Assembly (NCBI GenBank): GCA_001953115.1
Contig: LSSL01003093.1
Location: 1 to 21,291, forward strand
From: Smittium mucronatum
Taxonomy: Eukaryota; Kickxellomycota; Harpellomycetes; Harpellales; Legeriomycetaceae
Reading direction: 5' to 3'
DNA: 21,291 bases
The translations under genes and the position numbers were made by a program. The notes under the pieces are model-generated. The model was not told the DNA's origin and did not search any database. It saw only the letters and a program-made list of their open reading frames with translations. Of the stretch, positions 13,316 to 21,291 are shown one piece after another; the stretch's first letter is position 1, and the number at the start of each line of letters is the position of its first letter.

Positions 13316-13860
13316 CTGGAAATTTACACAAATCCAGGAAAAAATATATAGAATCTATTACCAGTAATTTTTATCATAAAATTCCGGAAAAATTCGGCAA
13401 AATTTTTTTTGAAATAGAAACTTTATGTTTTTTCTCCTTTTGGTTAAAAATTAACTTGAGCTATAGTAAATTGTCAATAAAATTTTATAGAAGTGATTAT
13501 TTTTTAGTTCTGCAAATATTTTATAGAATAGATATGTCTCATTTTTACCCTTTAGGACAAGTCGTTAAATTATAGCCATAATTATCCTATAATTCAAAAT
13601 AATTGGTTTACTATTATTGAAAATAAGTGGATAAGTCTAATTAACCATAAAATAGAAAATGTTAACTAGCAAAAAAGAGCCCAACAGAATATTCCTGGGT
13701 CAAAAAATAGAGTTAAATTTTTTTAATTTACTGGAATAGCAAATGAATGAAATAAATCCATTGAAATTTTTTTCTGTAATTTTCCCGAAATTCGTGCAAA
13801 TAAATGACTGGTAAAAAATAGGTTATGTGCATATTTTCCAGAAATTGTGAAAATTTCCAG
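13316..13860. repeat. Large imperfect inverted repeat, possible relict hairpin element
   Basis: The reverse complement of 13761-13860 can be aligned with 13316 to about 13415. Both start CTGGAAATTT and then share, in order, CACAA, a GGAAAA block, a CTAT block, ACCAGT, CGG or CGGG followed by AAAA, and an A/T-rich end. By eye the identity is roughly 65-70 percent with a few small gaps. Because the rare G and C positions match in order, base bias alone is an unlikely explanation, though I cannot compute significance. The arms are separated by about 345 bases of AT-rich sequence with no reading frame. A decayed miniature inverted-repeat or foldback element would look like this; a chance product of recurring TTTCCAG words is the alternative. 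Confidence 0.4.
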
Positions 13861-15012
13861 GTTTCATATATTTTTTCCAGCTTTAGTGGAAAAAAGACAT
13901 TTATCCGCCTCGAATTAAATAATAAATTATTTTAATAATGATAACAATTATGTAAATCATCATAACTTTTAAAAGATTTATTCACAGATATATTTCAAAA
14001 ATATCAAAAAATATCGTCTTTATTGCTGTATGCAGCATGATCCAGATAAAAGATCTGATATGGCTGGTTTTTTTGCATTTATGAAAATTAGGACTTAAAT
14101 ATAATAGACAAGGAAAGAGGAGCCTTATTGAAGTTTATATACTCTGTCTTTTTTCCTTCTTTTCAGATTAAACAAAGTGGAAAATCAGCCAACAAAAAGT
14201 AAAATCGATTTTTTAGTGATAGATTATTTAATTTTAGTTATGAAAAATTGGTTATTTTGGATTTTATGATTGGAACATAACTTTAGTGGTTCAGGCTATT
14301 TTTTTTACCGATAAGGGCAAATTAAAAGTTTTCAAGCCCCCCCCCCCCTATTTTTTCAAAGTCAGTAATTTGGAAATGTGGTAAGATGTTGGTATATTTA
14401 CTTTTGGAAAAATTAAAACCTATATTACAAAGAGTTTATACTGTTGGAAAAATAGAGAGGAACAACCCAATATAAACGTGTTTCCTCATCACTATTAAAA
14501 TTAGAGATTATTACTATTTAATCAAGCAGAAAAATAATTTAGCCAACTGTATATTTTTCGAAAAAATTTTGATCTCTAGAAGAGCTCCTCTAGTAAATAA
14601 TCTCATTTTCATATAAACAAGAATTGTTTCGTTAAATAAAAAAATTAGGATGGGAGACAAGCTTATCCTGATCAGTTGCTATTTCATTTCTACCCCCCGA
14701 CTTGCACAAAAAAATTCTTATTATACAGTCTATTAACTCCAGTAAATGCTCAACGTGCTCGGATTTTCCAAAATAAAGGATGATGTTTGGAAATTATTAG
14801 AATATATTCGTTAGAAATGTAAATTTATCTCAAGTGAAAAGTAAAAGCTAAATATTGGCTACAAATAGTTGTACAAATTAATTCGACTGCTGCCTAAACT
14901 TCCTGGTTCTAAAAACAATTTCAACACATATTTATAATATATAAAATTCCAATTATTGCGATATTTAAACTTAACTAAATTATGAAATGTCAAATTAGAA
15001 TACATTATTTAT
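13861..15012. other. Gene-free stretch, possible downstream part of a retroelement relic
   Basis: No intact gene. The stretch lies immediately downstream, in minus-strand sense, of the reverse transcriptase/RNase H relic, where the rest of RNase H and a 3' terminal repeat would be expected. A short minus-strand segment near 14829-14801 reads KFTFLTN and resembles the KFT-x2-TD block late in Ty3 RNase H with D changed to N, but its distance from the preceding block is too long without an insertion. A C12 tract lies at 14337-14348. Other open segments here look protein-like on both strands, so I assign none of them. Confidence 0.4.
14337..14348. repeat. C12 homopolymer tract
   Basis: Twelve consecutive C residues, the longest non-A/T homopolymer in the window. 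On the minus strand it is a purine run downstream of the decayed pol frame, which is where a polypurine tract of a minus-strand LTR element would lie. That reading is speculative, since the tract is longer and purer than usual and no terminal repeat is recognisable beside it. Confidence 0.95.
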
Positions 15013-15845
15013 TTACTTTGATTCGAAACTGAGTCGCATTTTTGTACAACTAGCCATGAAAGGGTTTAATAGCCAAATGAATCGAAGGCATATGAATGGT
15101 CAATTTATTCTAAAGTCAGATACAAAATTTGGGATCATTATTGGTTCGTAATTATAAAGAATCTCTTAAAGGTATTGGGTTTTTAGTATAAGTTTTAATT
15201 TAATCCCAATTCCGAAACATTCACAAAATACAGTACGTAAATTTATCAAGAGACAAAGATGGAAATTAATTAGGTTTATTTTACTGGATAAGCCAATGAA
15301 AGTCTGCAATAAAAAATGAATCTTTTAATGTGTATTATTAATTTCATCTTTTTAAAATCTATGATGTAGGTGCTCCTATTTTTACAAGTTGAAACTTTCA
15401 GGGCCACATGATGCAAAAAGTAACTTTCGTTTTTCGTTCAGTGTTATGATAATATTTATAATATTATTATAATGTTGGATAAATCGAGCTGTCTAGGATA
15501 ATTCAATTTGCAAATAAGCACAAATAGAAGTAATGTGGGGATTTGGGCAAAAAAAGGGTTGAAGGGTTGATGAAGATTTAAATTGAGTAACCAATGGCAT
15601 TTAATTTATTGTTTAGTAGTTCGAATAGCAAAATATTATTGATTATTGAAGGTGAAATTAAGCACAATAGATTTAAAAGAGTTAAAGACCGAAATAATAG
15701 TTGAATAAGAACTAGAATACATCCAAAATTTCATAAAAATAAAAACCCTAGGTTTCATAAAGAATGACCCGGGTAGACATCTTATTGGCTTATTCATGGT
15801 GGGGTTGGCAAAATTAGAGCTAAGTACGTAAAAGGGTAGTCGATT
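15013..15845 (-). pseudogene. Decayed Ty3/gypsy-type reverse transcriptase and RNase H
   Basis: Two consecutive minus-strand frames hold a broken pol. The first, 15845-15636, is open for about 69 codons. It contains N-x4-K-x4-LP near 15806-15771, matching the LN-x-x-T-x-K-x-x-x-PLP palm block, then an SxxY segment near 15716 where SGYxQI belongs. The second frame, 15600-15013, holds seven stops before its terminal TAA. It starts MP and reads SSSTLQ at 15576-15559 for the APATFQ block, then YL at 15516 where YLDD belongs. A His at 15474 sits in the register of the family's EH, and LQTFIGL at 15309-15289 fits the tether LQSFLGL. KLKLIL at 15201-15184 leads, with exact family spacing, to P and to VSD at 15123-15115 for the TDASD block of RNase H, and 18 residues further to the P-x11/12-E segment. 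The catalytic Asp residues of both domains are lost. Reverse transcriptase would copy element RNA into DNA. The alignment to the consensus is by eye. Confidence 0.6.
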
Positions 15846-16321
15846 TTAATATAATAGACATCCATTTCATATAATCATTGAGAAGGGGGGGGGTTAGAAG
15901 AATATTTTTTTAGCCATTTGTAGTATTTTTTATATCATTTTTCAAGACTAAACAGGCATAAATAGTTATTATCACTGAATAGATTAGAGAAACAAAATTT
16001 ATATCGGCATCTTTTCTATATTTTTTCTAATAAAGAAGACGTTTTGGGATTATAATTTTATGATGATAATAAATGTTTATTTATAAAAATTTATATATAT
16101 TTTTATATCGAAAAGTTGAAGAGTAATAAATAATATCTACCCTAACGAATTTTTCGATCTCATTTTTAGTAAAATATCGTTCTTAAACTTGGGTTTTATG
16201 ATGATATGCGCACATAATAAAGAAGTATATTTAATGGCTTAGAAAGGGAGGGAATTTAAGAAGTATATAAAAGTGGTCAAACCCCTATTATATTGTAACA
16301 TAAATAAATTAAGGTTTTACG
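15846..16321. other. Spacer between two pol-like relics
   Basis: About 480 bases with no intact gene and a G9 tract at 15885-15893. The minus-strand frame of the integrase-like relic can be followed past its stop at 16324-16322 to about 16150 with further stops, and its composition becomes progressively AT-driven. If the two relics are one element, the N-terminal part of the reverse transcriptase should lie here, but I could not recognise it. Confidence 0.4.
15885..15893. repeat. G9 homopolymer tract
   Basis: Nine consecutive G residues preceded by AGAA, giving a purine-only run of about 13 bases on the plus strand. It resembles a polypurine tract in form, but it lies just upstream, in minus-strand sense, of the reverse transcriptase relic, where such a tract has no obvious role. 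Confidence 0.95.
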
Positions 16322-16984
16322 TCACTCTCTGCAAATGAATTGATAGTACAGTGGAAAGAATCTGTGCATTCTAGGTTGTCTATTCATTCCTTGGGCATTT
16401 TTTGTTGTCAAAACAGGCATTATTTGAATTCCATTTGCTAAAAAGTAATAGTCTACACTTCATTTTTCGGAATAAATTTTGACAAATCGTTTGGTATTTA
16501 TTGATTTTTATCCAATACAATGCGTTTTGAGGTTTGTATAAACTTTTGAAAAATAGTGAGTTCCGGAAAATAATCTAAGTCCGTTTTTGTAACGCACTTC
16601 ATCGCTTATAAATATATCACAAATTGTATAATCTACGTAATACTATATTCAATTTCCAGCCATTTTATATAAAATCATATTTTTCCCAAATTGGAATTCC
16701 CATATAACTATTTTTGGAATCGGACTACACATAACTCTATTGGTTTTTCTTTATTTTCTATTCGCTAATAATAAAACTAATCTATTTAGTAGCGCAGATT
16801 TATAATTAAATGCTTCTGTTTACAGAGTTTTGATCCATATTTGCCACGAAGGCCCTGAAAGGATTAACTTATCATATTAATTGATATAAGAAATATGAGT
16901 AGAGTCGCCCAAGTGACTTTTTTGAGAGTGTATCAATTGCAATAAAACATTTCGCTCTTTTGGTATCTCTTTAACCTCCTCCAT
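16322..16984 (-). pseudogene. Decayed retroelement integrase-like frame
   Basis: One minus-strand frame of 221 codons has only eight stops, including the last, about half of what base composition predicts. Its start reads ERNVLLQLIHSQKSHLGD, with His residues at about 16930 and 16915, as in the H-x4-H-L-G of the integrase zinc-binding domain. A WIKT segment and a decayed position pair follow where C-x2-C should be. Further on, IPKIVIWEFQFG, then AGN at about 16660-16652, then YYVDYT, follow the order of the family's PxxxWE, GN and VDYxT blocks. ANGIQIM near 16438 fits the NGxxER block, and HRFFPL then CRE the W-x-x-x-LP and AYR blocks. Spacings deviate by one to three residues at several points and none of the D, D, E residues is intact, so the call is less secure than the reverse transcriptase. 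Integrase joins element DNA to the host chromosome. It lies upstream, on the same strand, of the reverse transcriptase relic, which is the reverse of the usual Ty3 order. Confidence 0.38.
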
Positions 16985-18047
16985 TCAATAAAATTACTGT
17001 ATGTTTATCACACAACCCCTAACTTATATCCCTTAATAAAAAATTTAAATTAAGTTTGTGAAAATGTTTTAAAGAAATATAACCCATTAAATCATGAATT
17101 TATTTATACCGTTATGTTACAGTTGTACAAATAGGTATTCGATTTTGCTATTATCTATGAATAAGCAGTCTAGTTATTCTTAGATATCCCTGGGAATTAT
17201 AATTGTAATTAAATACACGGAAAATAAGTTCATAAACCGAAACGAATATATTTTGGTATTCGATGCGCATACAGACCCGGATAAATATTCAATGTTGAAA
17301 CAAGATCTATCAATTTTTTAGCTTATAACAAAAGTTCATTTTATTCTCTAGTACTACCATCTTTTTAGGGGGGAGATATAAAGAATAATGTCAACCTTTT
17401 CTTATAAAAAAGAATTTTGATTATCTTTTAGGGGAAATTATATCAATGCTTAAACAATAAGGATAAATATACCAAGCTAAACAAAGTATTTAGTTTTAGT
17501 TCTTTAAGGCAGGAAATATCAAAATGTACTGTTTTTTATTGGATAGCACTCATATCATTTCCTGTTATTCTTAAAAAAGTTGTATTTTACTATATAAATT
17601 TTTAATATTCAATTATAGGCTCTGTTAAAATATAACAAATCGGATTAATTATAGCTCTCCGGAAGATTTGAAAATTTGTGAGTTTCCATCGAAAAATGGC
17701 TAAATTGTTTCCAAAAAAAAGAAAAAAAGATCTTGCGTTTTTTTTTTTCATTATTTAACATCTACTAATATGCAACAAGGAGATTTAATTTTGCGAGTGT
17801 ACGGATGCAAAAAAATAATTTATGTTTAAAAAAGTAAAGTTATCTATACATTCCCCAGCTACCTTCTGATGCTGAAAAATTTGTTTATATATAAATACTA
17901 TTAGATTCTCTCGAATAATTGTCTGGCTGCATTATAATATTCTCTTTCACCTAATTATCACCAATTCAATCGGTTTTTATTTACAGGGATTAGTATTCTA
18001 ATTTTTATTATAACAATATCTCGATATTTAATTTATAATAGTTCCAG
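16985..18047. other. Intergenic region upstream of the GH3 gene
   Basis: No gene. On the minus strand around 17270-17180 a frame stays open for about 40 codons and ends in a segment reading LRITRLL, which weakly recalls the end of Ty3 RNase H. It would stand upstream of the integrase-like relic as in a normal Ty3 pol, but the evidence is too thin to annotate. Base composition rises slightly toward the hydrolase gene, and the last 170 bases hold its presumed promoter and 5' leader. AT-rich tracts, including a T10 run at about 17739-17748, fill the rest. Confidence 0.5.
17886..17897 (+). promoter_or_regulatory. TATA-like element of the GH3 gene
   Basis: A TATATATAAATA box about 150 bases upstream of the hydrolase start codon, at a position suitable for a core promoter with a leader of roughly 100 bases. 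In DNA this AT-rich such words are frequent, so the assignment rests on position more than on sequence. No regulator site can be named. Confidence 0.3.
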
Positions 18048-20495
18048 ATGAAGTGTAGCACTTTATTCTACTACTTGGCCGCTGCCTCCAGTGCTTCCTT
18101 AACCCTAGCAGCTAATTCAACATTGCTCAATATTGATGTAGGTTCCCAACCCGTTATTGATGTTGTTGATGTAAGAAAACAGAATGGAGTGGTCTGCCTC
18201 CCTAACTTTTTCCCCTTACAGGATTACGATCCAATGAGACCAGCCTCAGTCCCTACTTATTCTTTACCACAATATGACGAATCTGTTGATATTGGCCCTT
18301 CAGCCACATTAGACGCTGATGTTCAGGCTCTATTGGACTCTTTAACTCTAGAAGAGAAGGCCGGTCAGTTGGTTCAATTGGAAATAGGACAGTTCCTTGG
18401 TTGTGATGGTTTGATTAATATTACTGCAGCTGAGATTATGATTGATAAATGGAAAATAGGTTCAGTTCTTGAAGCTCCCCAAAACCAAGGTGGAAGATGG
18501 GATATCAATTCACCTCAAAGATTTGCCAATTTTACTAACACTATGCAAAGTATCGCACTGAGAATGGGATCGAAAATTCCTCTCATTTGGGGTGTTGATA
18601 CTATTAGAGGTGCCAACTACATCAAGGGTGCCACAATCTTCCCTGCTCCTGTAAATACCGCTGCAACTTTTAACCCAGTTAATGCCTATAATGCTGGTCG
18701 TGTTGGTGCCAAAGATACTCGTGCTGCTGGTGTTCACTGGGCCTTCTCACCCTTGGCTGGAATCAACAGAAATAAACTTTGGTCTCGAAACTTTGAAAAT
18801 TTTGGAGAGGATCCTTATCTTGTTGGAGAAATGGTCTATCACGATATCAAGGGTCTCCAAGGAGATTACAAAAATGATAGAAGCAGAGTAGCTGCGTGTG
18901 TAAAGCATTTCATTGCTTACACTGCTCCAACAAATGGAAAAGATCGCGATCATCCTAACATTCCGTGGAACGTTTTGATGGAATATTTTGTTCCCCCTTT
19001 TAAAAGAGCTATTGATGGCGGTAGTGCAACTGTTATGGAAGATTACGGTCTTTTAAATGGCCAAAACACTGTACTTTCTGAGAAAATTCTTGTAGATTTA
19101 CTCAGAAATGAACTTGGCTTCAAAGGTATGTTGGTAACTGATTGGGGTGAGGTTAATTCACAATGGAACCAATACCATTCTGCTTTTGACGTTGAAGATT
19201 CTGTTTATCAAACTCTAAACAAATCATCTATCGATATGTCTATGACTGCTGATGATATTTTGTATGCCAACAGCACTATGAATCTTGTAAACGCTGGTAA
19301 GATCTCTATTGATAGAGTCAACGAATCTGTAGGACGCATCCTCCAACTCAAGAAAGATTTGGGTCTCTTCTCGCAGCCTTACTCCGATACCTCTTTGATT
19401 GACACTGTAGGTTCCAAACAGGATGTTGACCTCGCTCGCAATTCTGCTCTTGAATCACTGGTCCTTCTCAAGAATGATAAGCAAGTTTTGCCTCTAAATA
19501 CCACAGAAAATGTTTTATTCGTGGGCCCTGCTTTCAATTCTATCAATTACATTGCTGGTGCTTGGGCCATTCATTGGCAGGGTACCAATGCCTACGAGGG
19601 TGACACTGTATATGATGGCTATGGTGAGTCAGTAATGGCTGGTGTCTCCAACGTAACCGGCTTAACACCTACCTACATCCAAGCTTACAATATTTCCGGA
19701 TACAGAGCTGATGGATATGATGATGTTGTCAAAGCTGCAAGAGGAGCTGATAAAGTTGTCTTTTTCCTAGGTGAAAAGCCTTCAGCTGAAGGTCTCGGGA
19801 ACATTGATACCCTGAGAATGGCACAGGATCAGTATGATCTAGTTGAGAGTGTTTACAAGAATACAGAAACTCCTATCGTATTGGCTTTAGTTCAGAACAG
19901 ACCTTTCTCTCTTGGTAAACTATCTTCATACGCTAGTGGAATAATTAACGTCGGTTTGCCTGGACCCTACGGTGGTATTCCAGTAGCGGAAGTTCTCTAC
20001 GGACAATATAGCCCCTCAGGGCGTATGCCATACACCTACCCAAAGATGGACTACCAGGCCTCCACTCAATACTATACCCCTATTTGGAACGAATACGATC
20101 CTGAATTTGCTTTCGGACAAGGCATGGGTTATAACAATATTACTTATTCTAATATAACTGTCAGCAACACTGATCTAGTCTCTGGCTCTCCTATTTCTGT
20201 TTCCATTACCGCTACTAATAACGGTGTCTGGGAACAATCTGAGCCAGTACTCATGTTCACAACTCAAATCACTAGAAGAGGATATTCTCCAGAGCTTTAT
20301 CGCCTCAGAGCTTTCGATAAACAGAAAATTGCTCCTGGAGCTTCAGTCACTTACAACTTTAATTTGACTGCTGAGGAAATGTCTTTTATCAACGTTGATT
20401 TACAACGTGTAATTTCTGAAGGCCCGGTGATGATCACAATGAATGCATTCAATCAAAATTCTAAGTCTATCACCATTAATCTCCATGAATCGTAA
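18048..20495 (+). CDS. Secreted GH3 beta-glucosidase / exo-beta-glucanase
   Basis: The protein of 815 residues should release glucose from the non-reducing ends of beta-glucans or cello-oligosaccharides outside the cell. A signal peptide covers about residues 1-21. The family 3 TIM barrel spans about 88-440, with GVDTIRGAN (182-190), GATIFPAPVN (194-203), GEDPYLVG (253-260) and KHF (286-288). VTDWGEV carries the probable nucleophile Asp365. The alpha/beta sandwich spans about 470-660, and its GEKPSAEGLG (575-584) corresponds to the GEHPYTE-type motif of barley ExoI, making Glu581 the candidate acid/base. A fibronectin-III-like domain fills about 705-812. About a dozen N-glycosylation sequons fit secretion. 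The motif usually read D-x-x-H-G has Arg instead of His. The start is the first ATG after an in-frame TAG at 18039-18041. There is no intron, and GC content is far above that of the flanks. Exact substrate cannot be told from sequence. Confidence 0.95.
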   Translation: MKCSTLFYYLAAASSASLTLAANSTLLNIDVGSQPVIDVVDVRKQNGVVCLPNFFPLQDYDPMRPASVPTYSLPQYDESVDIGPSATLDADVQALLDSLTLEEKAGQLVQLEIGQFLGCDGLINITAAEIMIDKWKIGSVLEAPQNQGGRWDINSPQRFANFTNTMQSIALRMGSKIPLIWGVDTIRGANYIKGATIFPAPVNTAATFNPVNAYNAGRVGAKDTRAAGVHWAFSPLAGINRNKLWSRNFENFGEDPYLVGEMVYHDIKGLQGDYKNDRSRVAACVKHFIAYTAPTNGKDRDHPNIPWNVLMEYFVPPFKRAIDGGSATVMEDYGLLNGQNTVLSEKILVDLLRNELGFKGMLVTDWGEVNSQWNQYHSAFDVEDSVYQTLNKSSIDMSMTADDILYANSTMNLVNAGKISIDRVNESVGRILQLKKDLGLFSQPYSDTSLIDTVGSKQDVDLARNSALESLVLLKNDKQVLPLNTTENVLFVGPAFNSINYIAGAWAIHWQGTNAYEGDTVYDGYGESVMAGVSNVTGLTPTYIQAYNISGYRADGYDDVVKAARGADKVVFFLGEKPSAEGLGNIDTLRMAQDQYDLVESVYKNTETPIVLALVQNRPFSLGKLSSYASGIINVGLPGPYGGIPVAEVLYGQYSPSGRMPYTYPKMDYQASTQYYTPIWNEYDPEFAFGQGMGYNNITYSNITVSNTDLVSGSPISVSITATNNGVWEQSEPVLMFTTQITRRGYSPELYRLRAFDKQKIAPGASVTYNFNLTAEEMSFINVDLQRVISEGPVMITMNAFNQNSKSITINLHES

Positions 20496-20830
20496 CTCAA
20501 CTTTCTAGTTATATTAGATACATTTACTTACTTGTTAGTGTCTTTTTTATCAAAGTTCATATTTTAAACGTTTTTTAAGTACAATTTTGTTTTTTTGAGT
20601 TTATATTTATCAACACAGAATTAGATCTCGAAAAAAAATGACTTTACTTGTAAGGAAAGTAAGTCAACGAGGGATTATTATGAATATAGTACTATTAATT
20701 TTTATATTTTTTCATATATTTTTTTCTGGAAAATTTCAACGAATTCTTGAGTTTCACACTGAAACATAAACAATTCCAATAAGGATGAAATTTTCTTAAT
20801 CGTAAAATTTAATCTATCTTAGAAAAAAAA
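20496..20830. other. 3' flank of the GH3 gene
   Basis: AT-rich spacer of 335 bases between the hydrolase and the LINE fragment, with no gene. A canonical AATAAA signal is not present in the first 150 bases, so the polyadenylation site is unknown. A hairpin-forming repeat lies at 20640-20665. An A-rich stretch ends directly at the first Met codon of the LINE frame, which may reflect the 5' truncation point of the insertion. Confidence 0.6.
20640..20665 (+). repeat. Hairpin-forming inverted repeat downstream of the GH3 gene
   Basis: GACTT plus ACTT on the left pairs with AAGT plus AAGTC on the right, giving nine base pairs with one bulged T at 20645 and a seven-base loop. It lies about 145 bases after the hydrolase stop codon, where a transcript 3' end might be. 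It could be a 3' UTR structure or chance. Confidence 0.4.
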
Positions 20831-21291
20831 ATGAAAACAGCAAATAAAAGGCCATTTGGCGAATTGGCCAATGGTTCTACTGGGAATAGCCGCAGTGCCA
20901 CTAAGTGGGAATCACTGCTAATTACCGACTGCAACTATTTCCCAGAGTGCGACACTAGTATCAAATGTTCTGATATCATCGCAGCATTAAGTGATACACC
21001 TAATAACAAGGCTCCTGGCTCTGATGGAATACCCAGTGAGGTATGGAAACTGGTGATCTCCGAAAAAATTCCAGAGTCAAAAAAGACAAAAAATATTTTT
21101 AAATTGTCAATATAATGTACGATTCTGGGGAAATCCCAACTAATATGAACACTAGTATAGTAGTACCGATATCTAAAAAAGGAGATATGAAAGACCCCGA
21201 TAACTATAGGGGAATTTCGCTGATTCCAACCCTTTCGAAGCTACTATCCAAAATAATAGCTACCAAATTGGCTCAAATCGATAAGAAATAC
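20831..21291 (+). pseudogene. LINE-type non-LTR retrotransposon reverse transcriptase, frameshifted and cut by window end
   Basis: The first frame, 20831-21115, encodes 94 residues. Its C-terminal half carries NNKAPGSDGIPSEVWKLV, the N-terminal signature of LINE reverse transcriptases (NKAPGPDGIP in most relatives). The frame then runs into a stop. The next frame takes over and is open from about 21103 to the window end. It includes the ATG at 21115, whose A is also the last base of the stop codon, and it carries PISKKGDMKDPDNYRGISL followed by LSKLLSKIIATKL, the next conserved block. The two halves therefore belong to one protein, split by a one-base indel in the A/T-rich stretch at about 21085-21105. 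The catalytic palm blocks, including the Y/F-x-DD motif, lie beyond the window. Nothing upstream of 20813 continues the frame, so the copy is probably 5'-truncated, which is usual for LINE insertions. The enzyme would prime reverse transcription on the nicked target DNA. Confidence 0.9.

Noticed and set aside
14700..14960. Plus-strand reading that looked like a decayed transposase, and a minus-strand segment reading SEHVEHLLELI that looked like a second reverse transcriptase
   Set aside because: Both strands look equally protein-like here, the segments are short, and neither holds several motifs at family spacing.
17100..17300. Possible RNase H tail upstream of the integrase-like relic, with LRITRLL
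   Set aside because: A single short motif, without the TDAS or TDH blocks before it.
17976..17988. Pyrimidine-rich tract ending in ACAG upstream of the GH3 start, a possible 3' splice site of a leader intron
   Set aside because: No convincing donor or branch site can be identified in AT-rich DNA, and the coding region needs no upstream exon.
18510..18953. Three overlapping frames inside the hydrolase gene (18510-18737 minus, 18682-18891 plus, 18747-18953 minus)
   Set aside because: Shadows of the GH3 coding frame, which is conserved across the whole interval.
1..21291. CRISPR array, hammerhead ribozyme or biosynthetic cluster
   Set aside because: No regularly spaced direct repeats, no complete CTGATGA...GAAA core, and only one metabolic gene in the window.

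Overview
The window looks like a piece of a very AT-rich eukaryotic genome, most likely a fungus from an early-diverging lineage. The grounds are a single intron-free, secreted GH3 glycoside hydrolase, a LINE-type reverse transcriptase, relics of Ty3-like retroelements and no bacterial-style operons. The phylum is an inference of low confidence: amoebozoan or oomycete origin is not excluded, because GH3 enzymes of this kind also occur there.

Layout. Positions 1-465 form a GC-richer island of unknown origin. About 17 kb (466-18047) contains no intact gene. It is extremely AT-rich on the left and somewhat less so from about 13 kb onward. Several decayed reading frames can still be read in it: a gag-like open reading frame with two in-frame stops and a frameshift on the plus strand (4353-4870), a Ty3/gypsy-type reverse transcriptase/RNase H on the minus strand (15845-15013), and an integrase-like frame on the minus strand (16984-16322). 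Simple repeats, a large imperfect inverted repeat (13316-13860) and striking pure C or G tracts sit in the same desert.

The only convincing intact gene is at 18048-20495. It encodes an 815-residue extracellular family 3 beta-glucosidase or exo-glucanase with a signal peptide, a TIM barrel carrying the nucleophile motif, an alpha/beta sandwich and a C-terminal fibronectin-III-like domain. The right edge (20831-21291, running off the window) is a LINE-type non-LTR retrotransposon reverse transcriptase interrupted by a frameshift.

The picture is of one cell-wall or polysaccharide-degrading gene standing in a retroelement graveyard that has drifted to very high AT. I found no new defence, biosynthetic or regulatory system. 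The most interesting content is the set of retroelement relics that lie below ordinary ORF thresholds, and the order in which the two minus-strand pol relics occur.
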